Source: Lachnospiraceae bacterium UBA3866 | GTDB lineage: Bacteria; Bacillota; Clostridia; Lachnospirales; Lachnospiraceae | Direction: 5' to 3' | Assembly (NCBI GenBank): GCA_002392345.1 | Contig: DGGU01000057.1 | Span: forward strand, 1 to 9,797 | DNA: 9,797 nt | Part shown: positions 1 to 5,290 of the stretch, in pieces | Layout: every line of letters starts with the position of its first letter | Numbering within the stretch: the stretch's first letter is position 1 | Position numbers and translations under genes: made by a program | The notes under the pieces: generated by a model | The model's database searches: none | Told to the model about the DNA's origin: nothing | The model's input: the letters and a program-made list of their open reading frames with translations, nothing else

Positions 1-1604
1 TTGTAGCTAGCATCAATTATACCCATCCTATCAGTCTCAATATCGGTAAATATTCTATAGTCTACAGATTCATACCAATCATAGATATCAAATTTTCTTC
101 CAGGATATTCTTTTATAACATTAAGCTTATCGTCTATAATACGTGTTGATACGTCATCAGCAACAACGAAATAATTTTCTTCATTGAAAGCATATGCACT
201 ATCAGATGACACATTTTCATAGAGTGTCTTAAAGTTACTGTCATAGAGATTATATCTTGGTCTTGAATTATAATGCTCATCCGTTCTATCACTAAAATAC
301 ACAAGATCGCCTATCTCATATCTCTCCACATACACTTTTTCATCAAATGTTTTTACTATATTAAAATCAAAATCATATATTGTGTCAAAATCGACTAAGA
401 AATATCCTTCTTGTTCATGTACCACATTTAGATGATCATATGAACTGAGAAGTTCTCCAGTAATCGAGTATACATCAACATGGTCTTTATACTGATACGC
501 TGAGTCATCGTAACCTACTTCTTCATCTGAATAATGCGCAAAAAATAATACCTTATCATCATGAATCCTTGTGTCCACATATGTATATTTTTCATCAAGG
601 CTTCTTATTCTGTCATTTATAGGCTCATATACTTTCCTTGCCTGCCAATACTGATCATTGACATTGTCATAGCCCTTATAAGGTCTTACATCTCCAACCA
701 TCTTCTTTTCCTTAAAATCATAGTCGAACTCCTCATTGCCCCTATGAAGTGTCACTATGTCTTTATCATTTGAATATGGCCTTGCATCTACCGGCTCATC
801 AAATATGACATTGAAATTCTCATCGAGAAAATTATACTTATATACAAAATTATCTTTAGTTCCAACATTTTTCATAATTGTAGCAATTTTCGTACCATCA
901 TATTCATTGACACCATCATAACTATAACCATCTATAGTTCCTACTACATTTAAGTCATCATCGCATATAAGAATCTCCTTCTTTTCAGTCTCCCCATATG
1001 CCTCTGTTGATAAGAGTATATGCGATCCATAATAAGTAACCATACCATGTGGTGCTTTTTCACTCTTCTTAGTATCTACATCATATATATATAGATTATC
1101 ACCATAAGGTTCTGATAAATCATTATAAAATATCTTCTTGCCAACAACTGTGGCCGTCCCATATGTGTGAGCTCTTAACCCAATTTCCTCGCCCTTTGCA
1201 TTATAAAATATAGTCTCTATTTTTGTGTCTGGATAAGAATATGTTTCTCCGCTATATCCATCCACATATGAATGATATTCCAGGGTCTCACCAGTGACCT
1301 GTTTTAATATATAGGCTACTTCCCCCGTTTTCTCATCTTTTGCCAGATAGAGAAAATCCGTCGGTCTCATAGTGTTGAGTATGATTGTCCCATCGCCCTT
1401 AACTACTGTATAGGTATCAGTCACGCTGTTTCGTACCAAATGTATAGAATTCCTAAACTCTGGATCACTTGCAAGTGGCGATAGATTTGCATCTAAGGCT
1501 TCTGCAGTATCAGCTTTATTGTCTACAACGCTACTGCATGAAGCAAAAGATAATATACATAAGAATGCTGACATAAGTATCAATGCCACCTTTTTAATTT
1601 TCAT
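1..1604 (-). CDS. Secreted lipoprotein of unknown function (partial, 3' end outside window)
   Basis: An open frame of 534 codons without a stop runs from the ATG at 1604 to the left edge. The N-terminus (MKIKKVALILMSAFLCILSF...) is a signal peptide: charged start, hydrophobic core, then FASC with Cys23 as the likely lipidated residue. The -3 Phe makes it a slightly atypical lipobox. The mature part is acidic and very rich in Tyr and Asp. It has many short beta-like segments of the type 'YDFDFNIVKTFDEKVYVERYEIGDLVYF', and a near-edge segment 'DIETDRMGIIDASY' that resembles WG-type beta repeats. It is therefore probably an extracellular beta-propeller-like lipoprotein, but I do not recognise a function. 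An in-frame upstream ATG at 1613 is possible. AGGAG lies 2 nt from that ATG and 11 nt from the ATG at 1604, and I prefer 1604 because it gives the normal signal peptide. It follows rsmE by about 40 nt, so co-transcription is likely. Confidence 0.85.
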   Translation of the reverse strand, partial: MKIKKVALILMSAFLCILSFASCSSVVDNKADTAEALDANLSPLASDPEFRNSIHLVRNSVTDTYTVVKGDGTIILNTMRPTDFLYLAKDEKTGEVAYILKQVTGETLEYHSYVDGYSGETYSYPDTKIETIFYNAKGEEIGLRAHTYGTATVVGKKIFYNDLSEPYGDNLYIYDVDTKKSEKAPHGMVTYYGSHILLSTEAYGETEKKEILICDDDLNVVGTIDGYSYDGVNEYDGTKIATIMKNVGTKDNFVYKYNFLDENFNVIFDEPVDARPYSNDKDIVTLHRGNEEFDYDFKEKKMVGDVRPYKGYDNVNDQYWQARKVYEPINDRIRSLDEKYTYVDTRIHDDKVLFFAHYSDEEVGYDDSAYQYKDHVDVYSITGELLSSYDHLNVVHEQEGYFLVDFDTIYDFDFNIVKTFDEKVYVERYEIGDLVYFSDRTDEHYNSRPRYNLYDSNFKTLYENVSSDSAYAFNEENYFVVADDVSTRIIDDKLNVIKEYPGRKFDIYDWYESVDYRIFTDIETDRMGIIDASY

Positions 1605-1643
1605 ATAATACATCGCTCCTCTCTATCATTTTTTTAATGGCTC

Positions 1644-2423
1644 TTATCTCTCAAACTCATACATAAATATCGATAATGCAGTCAATGCTGCTGTCTCAGT
1701 CCTAAGGATTCGACTACCTAGAGTTAAAACTTTAAAACCTACATTAGTCATCATTTCTATCTCATCATCTGTAAAGCCTCCCTCTGGACCAATAAATAAA
1801 TTAATTGATCTTTCAGAGTTTGCCCCTACATTCTTTATTTCATTTATTGCTTTTCTAGTATAATCTATATTTTTCGCATTTTCATAAAATACTATATTAT
1901 AATCGTCTTTAATATTTTCAATTGTTTCTTTGATAGTGACAGGTTCACACACTTCTGGAATAATGTGACGTTTACTTTGTTCTGCTGCAGATTTTGAAAT
2001 TTTATTATATCTATCTAATTTATTTTTATACTTCTTATCATCTTTATCAAGTTTTACTACTGCATTTGTGGTAGTTAATGGTATGATGGAACTTACACCT
2101 AGTTCTACCGCTTTCTCAATTATATATTCCATCTTATCTGATTTTGCTAATCCTTGATATAGATTTATCTTTACCGGCAATTCATTTTCATTAAGCTCTT
2201 CTTCTATAATAAGTAGTATTTTGGTCTTGTCTATATCTGATACCTTCGTCTTATAATCATATGTCGATATAAAAGGTACAGCTGAACACAAAACCTCTTC
2301 GTTTTTCTTCACTCTAAGCGAGTTCACTAGATGATTATAATTTTCAAAATCATCTGCACTATCTATCACTATTAATTTCTTATCTAAATCTATACAATCC
2401 TTTTTTACAAATATATGGTGCAT
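1644..2423 (-). CDS. rsmE: 16S rRNA (uracil(1498)-N(3))-methyltransferase RsmE
   Basis: RsmE methylates N3 of U1498 in 16S rRNA of the small subunit, using S-adenosylmethionine. The family is a SPOUT/trefoil-knot methyltransferase with an N-terminal PUA-like RNA-binding domain. With the start at 2423 the protein is 259 aa, normal for the family, and begins MHHIFV, matching the usual MHRFFV-type N-terminus. Visible motifs are SAAEQSKR (145-152), the knot motif GPEGGF (212-217) and LGSRILRTETA (235-245), which form the SAM-binding knot. Two in-frame TTG codons (2432, 2429) could extend it by three residues, but ATG fits the family. No Shine-Dalgarno sequence precedes any of these starts. Instead a hairpin fills the 40-nt gap after the divIC-like gene. 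It is probably the fourth gene of the hup operon, or lies behind a partial terminator. The product assignment is secure; the start is fairly secure. Confidence 0.95.
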   Translation of the reverse strand: MHHIFVKKDCIDLDKKLIVIDSADDFENYNHLVNSLRVKKNEEVLCSAVPFISTYDYKTKVSDIDKTKILLIIEEELNENELPVKINLYQGLAKSDKMEYIIEKAVELGVSSIIPLTTTNAVVKLDKDDKKYKNKLDRYNKISKSAAEQSKRHIIPEVCEPVTIKETIENIKDDYNIVFYENAKNIDYTRKAINEIKNVGANSERSINLFIGPEGGFTDDEIEMMTNVGFKVLTLGSRILRTETAALTALSIFMYEFER

Positions 2424-2435
2424 ATACAACAATAA

Positions 2436-2458
2436 AAGGGTGCAGTTTTTACACCCTT
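2436..2458 (-). terminator. Hairpin between divIC-like gene and rsmE (possible weak terminator)
   Basis: On the minus strand AAGGGTG pairs perfectly with CACCCTT (7 bp) around a 9-nt loop, followed by TTTATTGTTG. It lies between the divIC-like stop and the rsmE start. The U-tract is short and interrupted, so it could be an attenuator, a processing or stability element, or a weak terminator. The hairpin itself is seen directly; its function is inferred. Confidence 0.5.
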
Positions 2459-2463
2459 AAATA

Positions 2464-2778
2464 TTAGCGAGGTTTTATGACTATCTCATCTTTTTTTATG
2501 AGGCCAAGCTCCTCTCTTGCAAGTGATTCATATTCTTCATCAGTTATATTCTGACTCTCCAAATCACTTTTTTGCTTTTCATTCTCGGCTTCCGATTCAA
2601 CCTCTGCTTGCAAATCGCTCACAAATGCATTTTTACTTTCATATTCGAGCTTTTTTGACTTGAGAAGTCTTATCTCTCTAACCACAAATATAGATAAAAG
2701 CAAAAGCAATGCGATGAGTATAAGCCTTTTTTTAGATGAAATAAGTCTTACTCCACCTCTACTTCTTTTTGCGTTCAT
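2464..2778 (-). CDS. divIC: Septum formation initiator, DivIC/FtsB family
   Basis: This is a small bitopic division protein of the DivIC/FtsB family. Such proteins act with FtsL and DivIB/FtsQ in the divisome at the cytoplasmic membrane. The 104-residue sequence has a basic cytoplasmic N-terminus (KRSRGG..KKR), one hydrophobic segment at about residues 19-33, and a charged coiled-coil stretch at about 36-75. The family's C-terminal motif follows, here EEYESLAREELGLIKKDEIV. The gene overlaps the 3' end of rqcP by 20 nt. The nearest purine-rich stretch (GAGG) is about 14 nt from the ATG, so translation is probably coupled to rqcP. The position, downstream of hup and rqcP, matches divIC in the Bacillota locus. 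The B. subtilis genes yabP and yabQ, which normally separate rqcP and divIC, are absent. By sequence alone FtsB-like and DivIC cannot be separated; synteny favours DivIC. Confidence 0.88.
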   Translation of the reverse strand: MNAKRSRGGVRLISSKKRLILIALLLLLSIFVVREIRLLKSKKLEYESKNAFVSDLQAEVESEAENEKQKSDLESQNITDEEYESLAREELGLIKKDEIVIKPR

Positions 2779-2971
2779 ATGGTATCTTTATAACCTCATG
2801 AGTTATCTCATTTTCCCCATATCTTATAGCAATTTTGTCGCCTACAGCAACTTCGTAAAATGCCTTCTTAACGACGCCATTTACCGACACTTTATCATTA
2901 TTGCATAAAGCATTGGCAACTGTGCGTCTCTTAATTATACGCATTTCCTTTAAGTACTTATCAAGTCGCAT
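2759..2971 (-). CDS. rqcP: RNA-binding S4 domain protein RqcP (YabO)
   Basis: RqcP is a small S4-domain protein. In Bacillota it binds stalled 50S-peptidyl-tRNA complexes and helps RqcH add C-terminal poly-alanine tails during ribosome-associated quality control. The 70-residue sequence is essentially one S4 fold: MRLDKYLKEMRIIKRRTVA at the start, then the DKVSVNG and VGDKIAIRYG elements, with a basic tail YERKKK. Length and motifs match B. subtilis YabO closely. The ATG lies 3 nt after the hup stop codon, with no good Shine-Dalgarno of its own, so translation is probably coupled to hup. Its 3' end overlaps the divIC-like gene by 20 nt. The related heat-shock protein Hsp15 (HslR) is longer; the compact form and synteny favour RqcP. 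Confidence 0.92.
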   Translation of the reverse strand: MRLDKYLKEMRIIKRRTVANALCNNDKVSVNGVVKKAFYEVAVGDKIAIRYGENEITHEVIKIPYERKKK

Positions 2972-2974
2972 CCA

Positions 2975-3247
2975 TTATTTGAACATATCTTTGAATGATT
3001 TTCCTGCTTTGAATTTAGGGTTCTTAGATGCTGCTATCTTGATCTCTTCACCAGTTTGTGGATTTCTTCCAGTTCTTGCTTTTCTGTTAGATACATCAAA
3101 TGTACCAAATCCAGCAATAGCTACCTTCTCTCCTGCTTTAAGTGAGTTTTGGATAATCTCTACAAATGCATTGATTGAAGCCTCGCTATCCTTCTTTGAT
3201 AAACCTGTCATTTCAGCTAATTTTACTGCTAATTCACCTTTGTTCAT
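2975..3247 (-). CDS. hup: DNA-binding protein HU
   Basis: HU is a dimeric nucleoid-associated protein that bends and compacts DNA without strong sequence preference. The 90-residue sequence is complete and standard. It starts MNKGELAVKLAEMTGLSKKD, has the conserved core GFGTFDVSNRKARTGRNPQTG, and the beta-arm proline (Pro63) that intercalates in DNA, and ends SFKDMFK. An optimal AGGAGG lies 7 nt... upstream region 3253-3258, and the ATG is unambiguous. It is the first gene of an operon with rqcP, the divIC-like gene, and probably rsmE and the lipoprotein. Transcription starts from the promoter at 3334-3361 through a structured leader of about 75 nt. The last 13 nt of its translation initiation region are identical to those of the lysine-rich gene at 5291-5608. 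hup next to rqcP is a common clostridial arrangement. Confidence 0.97.
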   Translation of the reverse strand: MNKGELAVKLAEMTGLSKKDSEASINAFVEIIQNSLKAGEKVAIAGFGTFDVSNRKARTGRNPQTGEEIKIAASKNPKFKAGKSFKDMFK

Positions 3248-3252
3248 AATTA

Positions 3253-3258
3253 CCTCCT
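3253..3258 (-). promoter_or_regulatory. Strong ribosome binding site of hup
   Basis: AGGAGG on the minus strand is followed by TAATT and the hup ATG. This is a full anti-Shine-Dalgarno match at near-ideal spacing, in contrast to rqcP, rsmE and mfd, which have poor or no visible sites. Confidence 0.9.
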
Positions 3259-3265
3259 ACATATT

Positions 3266-3319
3266 GGCTTTAAAGCCTTTCCAGAACCCATCATGTTGTG
3301 TGTGTTTTTTATGGGTCCT
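3266..3319 (-). promoter_or_regulatory. Structured 5' leader of hup
   Basis: The hup leader contains two inverted repeats on the minus strand. AGGACCCAT (3319-3311) pairs with ATGGGTTCT (3291-3283), 9 bp with one G-U, around a 19-nt A/C-rich loop (ACACACAA type). Directly downstream is the perfect palindrome GGCTTTAAAGCC (3277-3266), ending 7 nt before the AGGAGG. It matches no riboswitch I recognise. Leader structure that could modulate hup translation is an inference. Confidence 0.45.
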
Positions 3320-3333
3320 TAATTTATACATAT

Positions 3334-3361
3334 ATTCTAATATATTTTTAAAAAAAGTCAA
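3334..3361 (-). promoter_or_regulatory. Sigma-A-type promoter of the hup operon
   Basis: On the minus strand the -35 box TTGACT (3361-3356) and -10 box TAGAAT (3339-3334) are separated by 16 nt. Both lie downstream of the FAD gene terminator and about 85 nt before hup. Both boxes are one mismatch from consensus. The expected start of transcription is near 3326. Confidence 0.75.
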
Positions 3362-3385
3362 GGAAAATATTAGTATTTATCAACA

Positions 3386-3415
3386 AAATTGACCACTATA
3401 TATAGTGGTCAATTT
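3386..3415 (-). terminator. Terminator of the FAD oxidoreductase gene (30-bp perfect palindrome)
   Basis: AAATTGACCACTATA is followed immediately by its exact reverse complement, giving a perfect 30-bp palindrome. It lies 28 nt after the FAD gene stop. On the minus strand it is followed by TTTGTTG, consistent with an intrinsic terminator. On the plus strand a T7 run lies 7 nt downstream, so it could also stop antisense transcription. It sits upstream of the hup promoter and insulates the hup operon. An operator role is possible because the symmetry is perfect, but this is not shown. Confidence 0.7.
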
Positions 3416-3443
3416 CGGCTGTTTTTTTATAATATATTATGTT

Positions 3444-5147
3444 TTACATCACTTTCATCGCAACTCTCACTCCATCTGCTGCAGATGACATGATGCCGCC
3501 ACCATGCCCAAGTCCCTCACCACAGGGATAGAAATTCTTCACATTACACATATAATTCTCATCTCTATCAAGTTTTACGGGACTACTCGTTCTCGTCTCC
3601 ACCCCAGCAATCACATACTGCAAAGTATCATAAAATCCCTGCATTTTATTATTAAAATGATTAAGAGCCATCTCTATATCTCTATTTATGTCAACCTTAA
3701 GCCCGCACTCTTCATACACCGACATAAGTTCTTTTGTATACCTCGCCTGCCCCTTAAATATCTCATCCTGATTTATATCCTTGCCATCACCAGTAATATA
3801 TGGTATATATCCCTTTTCGAGTTCGTATGCTTTCTTCTCAACCATCTCCTGAAATTCCATCATAAGAAGTGGCGAGCTATGCGCCCCATCTCGTATGGGC
3901 GAGCTATGCGAGCCCCTTATATCTTCTGGATTTATCGTTTCTACTATCGCCGAATTCGCATACAGCCCTGATCTATCATTATAGCTCATTCCATTAATAG
4001 ATAGATAGCCTTTAAAATTAGATGAGTTAATTATATACCCGCCTGGACACATACAAAAGCTATATACAGCATGGCCATTACCTACATCATAAGTTAATTT
4101 ATATGTTGCAGGGCCAAGTATATCTCGTACGGGCGAGCTTTGCAAGTTCTCTCGTACGGGCGAGCTATGCGAGCCCCCATATTGTAATTCATCTATAAAA
4201 CTCTGCTTATGTGCTATCCTATATCCTACCGCTATAGGTTTTGCTTTAAGGTCGAAACCATTTTCATATAACTCGCGAAATGTATCTCTACTGCTATTCC
4301 CTATAGCAAGTACAATTGGCGCATCTTTAACAGCAATCCCATCGGCGGAGCCATCCGTAGGGGCGAATACTGCGAGCCCGTTTTCAAATATCAATCTTGT
4401 GTTATAATGTATCTCTCCCCCAAGCCTCACAATTTCATTTCGCATGTTTTTTATAACATCAACAAGTTTATCAGTCCCAATATGCGGCATGCTCTCATAA
4501 AGTATCCTTTCATCAGCACCAAACTTAACAAAGGTTTCTAAGATGAATCTATATACTCCATCATGATCTTTATTGTTGGTGTTTAACTTACCATCAGAAA
4601 ATGCTCCTGCACCACCTTCTCCAAAGCAGGCATTGGAGTTCTCATCAAGTTCCATCGTTTTGAAAAATTTCTCTACATCTCTTGTCCTATCTTCAAGCGC
4701 CTTTCCCCTTTCTACAACGATAGGCTTAAGTCCATTAAGTGCAAAGATGTAACTAGCAAATAATCCCGCCGGCCCACAACCAACCACAACAGGCCTTAGC
4801 GAGCCACCTCGTACGGGCGAGCTATGCGCCCGAGCGCTTACGAAGCGAGCTTGCCGAGCGGAGTGCGACAAAGTGCCCTTGGGGTGCGAGCCCCTTACTA
4901 TAGGGTCAAAAATAATTGGCCGATACTTCGTAAGGCCGCCGCACTCCTTCCCATCTACCAATTCAAACGCCACATTGTATACAAATAAAATATTATTCTT
5001 GTCTCTTGCATCAATAGATTTGCGAAGTATAGTAAAAGTGTCAAGTTTTATGTCACTAGCCTTGACACCCGCTATTTTTGCTACCTTCTCGAGAAGTTTC
5101 TTCTCATCATGATTGATATTTAATTTTATTTGATTTATTCTATACAT
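3444..5147 (-). CDS. FAD-dependent oxidoreductase, COG2509 type, with in-frame repeat insertions
   Basis: This is a predicted FAD/NAD(P)-dependent dehydrogenase of the uncharacterised COG2509 group; its substrate is unknown. The N-terminal domain starts MYRINQIKLNINHDEKKL and includes KSIDARDKNNILFVY, as usual for the family. The Rossmann motif GCGPAG (123-128) and the strand ending VVERG (144-148) bind FAD. FGEGGAGAFSDGKL (175-188), LTYDVGNGHAVYSFCMCPGG (351-370) and the C-terminal FYPCGEGLGHGGGIMSSAADG (539-559) are conserved family blocks. The start at 5147 gives the family N-terminus, although no clear Shine-Dalgarno is visible. The odd part is repeat-derived sequence at residues about 85-114, 256-266, 324-342 and 411-426. 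There the codons (TCG, CCC, CGA, GCG) differ from the AT-rich surroundings. All insertions keep the frame and spare the conserved blocks, so the protein is probably functional. It is transcribed alone, between its own promoter and terminator. Confidence 0.9.
   Translation of the reverse strand: MYRINQIKLNINHDEKKLLEKVAKIAGVKASDIKLDTFTILRKSIDARDKNNILFVYNVAFELVDGKECGGLTKYRPIIFDPIVRGSHPKGTLSHSARQARFVSARAHSSPVRGGSLRPVVVGCGPAGLFASYIFALNGLKPIVVERGKALEDRTRDVEKFFKTMELDENSNACFGEGGAGAFSDGKLNTNNKDHDGVYRFILETFVKFGADERILYESMPHIGTDKLVDVIKNMRNEIVRLGGEIHYNTRLIFENGLAVFAPTDGSADGIAVKDAPIVLAIGNSSRDTFRELYENGFDLKAKPIAVGYRIAHKQSFIDELQYGGSHSSPVRENLQSSPVRDILGPATYKLTYDVGNGHAVYSFCMCPGGYIINSSNFKGYLSINGMSYNDRSGLYANSAIVETINPEDIRGSHSSPIRDGAHSSPLLMMEFQEMVEKKAYELEKGYIPYITGDGKDINQDEIFKGQARYTKELMSVYEECGLKVDINRDIEMALNHFNNKMQGFYDTLQYVIAGVETRTSSPVKLDRDENYMCNVKNFYPCGEGLGHGGGIMSSAADGVRVAMKVM
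3871..3916 (-). repeat. In-frame GC-rich repeat, copy A (one full short unit plus a partial unit)
   Basis: The full 27-bp unit is at 3890-3916; on the plus strand it starts CTCGTATGGGCGAGC and ends TATGCGAGCCCC. Next to it is a partial unit at 3871-3889 containing GGCGAGCTATGCG. The partial copy continues CGCCCC, like the head of the long copy D, so it may be a remnant of a long form. Together they encode RGSHSSPIRDGAHSSP at residues 411-426 of the FAD protein, between the NPEDI and MEFQEMVEKKA blocks. Confidence 0.85.
4124..4177 (-). repeat. In-frame GC-rich repeat, copy B (two tandem 27-bp units)
   Basis: Two adjacent 27-bp units lie at 4124-4150 and 4151-4177, sharing the first 16 bases CTCGTACGGGCGAGCT (plus strand) exactly and diverging at the other end (TTGCAAGTTCT against ATGCGAGCCCC). 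They encode GSHSSPVRENLQSSPVR at residues about 325-341, inserted between the conserved LQYG and the KLTYDV block of the oxidoreductase. The 54-bp array keeps the frame. Confidence 0.9.
4351..4380 (-). repeat. Degenerate copy C of the GC-rich repeat
   Basis: On the plus strand CCGTAGGGGCGAATAC followed by TGCGAGCCCG aligns with the short unit with a few substitutions and one length change. It is read in a different frame from copies A, B and D, encoding NGLAVFAPTDG (residues 256-266). An intact unit in this frame would give a TAG stop, and the changes in this copy remove it. It may be an old insertion, or a chance GC-rich resemblance. Confidence 0.5.
4808..4894 (-). repeat. In-frame GC-rich repeat, copy D (87-bp long form)
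   Basis: This copy has the same ends as the 27-bp unit (plus strand CTCGTACGGGCGAGC at one side, TGCGAGCCCC at the other) with exactly 60 extra bp between them. The interior is rich in short inverted repeats, such as CGCTT-ACG-AAGCG at 4835-4847 and GGGG-TGCGAG-CCCC at 4881-4894. It encodes residues about 85-114 (GSHPKGTLSHSARQ...AHSSPVR), between the N-terminal domain and the RPVVVGCGPAG FAD-binding block. At 87 bp the long form also keeps the frame. Confidence 0.85.
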
Positions 5148-5188
5148 TTTTTATAATGCCCGGTATGCTTTAAGCTTTGTTTAGGTAT

Positions 5189-5197
5189 ATTATAGCA
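5189..5197 (-). promoter_or_regulatory. Extended -10 promoter of the FAD oxidoreductase gene
   Basis: On the minus strand TGCTATAAT combines a consensus -10 box (TATAAT, 5194-5189) with the TGn extension. No good -35 box lies 16-18 nt upstream, as is common for extended -10 promoters. It sits just after the terminator of the lysine-rich gene and about 40 nt before the FAD gene start. Confidence 0.6.
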
Positions 5198-5231
5198 TAA
5201 AAATAGAGATGCTGGGGTTTTTCCGATGTAT

Positions 5232-5267
5232 AATAAAAATAGGACGATCGCTCGCCCTATTTTTATT
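5232..5267 (-). terminator. Intrinsic terminator of the lysine-rich gene, GNRA-capped
   Basis: On the minus strand AATAAAAATAGGGCGA pairs with TCGTCCTATTTTTATT (16 bp with one G-U) around the tetraloop GCGA, a GNRA loop. The stem contains its own A-tract and U-tract (CCTATTTTTATT), typical of a bidirectional-looking intrinsic terminator. It ends 23 nt after the lysine-rich stop codon. Confidence 0.88.
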
Positions 5268-5290
5268 CTTTCTTTACCTTTTAATTTTAA

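Noticed and set aside
561..773. Plus-strand open frame of 70 codons
   Set aside because: It lies entirely inside the lipoprotein gene on the other strand, has no ribosome binding site and encodes a low-complexity hydrophobic sequence.
2901..3392. Plus-strand open frame of 163 codons across hup
   Set aside because: It is antisense to hup and its leader, with no recognisable protein features. The minus-strand genes are unambiguous.
3577..3593. SSPVK in the ETRTSSPVK motif of the FAD protein as another repeat copy
   Set aside because: The DNA here does not resemble the repeat unit, and ETRTSSPV is a native conserved motif of this oxidoreductase family. The peptide similarity is coincidental.
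3871..4894. The repeated units as a CRISPR array
   Set aside because: Copies are irregularly spaced by hundreds of bases of conserved coding sequence, there are no uniform spacers, and no cas genes are present.
4925..4946. CTTCGTAAG and CGCACTCC near the FAD gene N-terminal region, both also present in the long repeat
   Set aside because: The two words occur in the opposite order to that in the repeat and are short. The region encodes a plausible native linker, so chance cannot be excluded.
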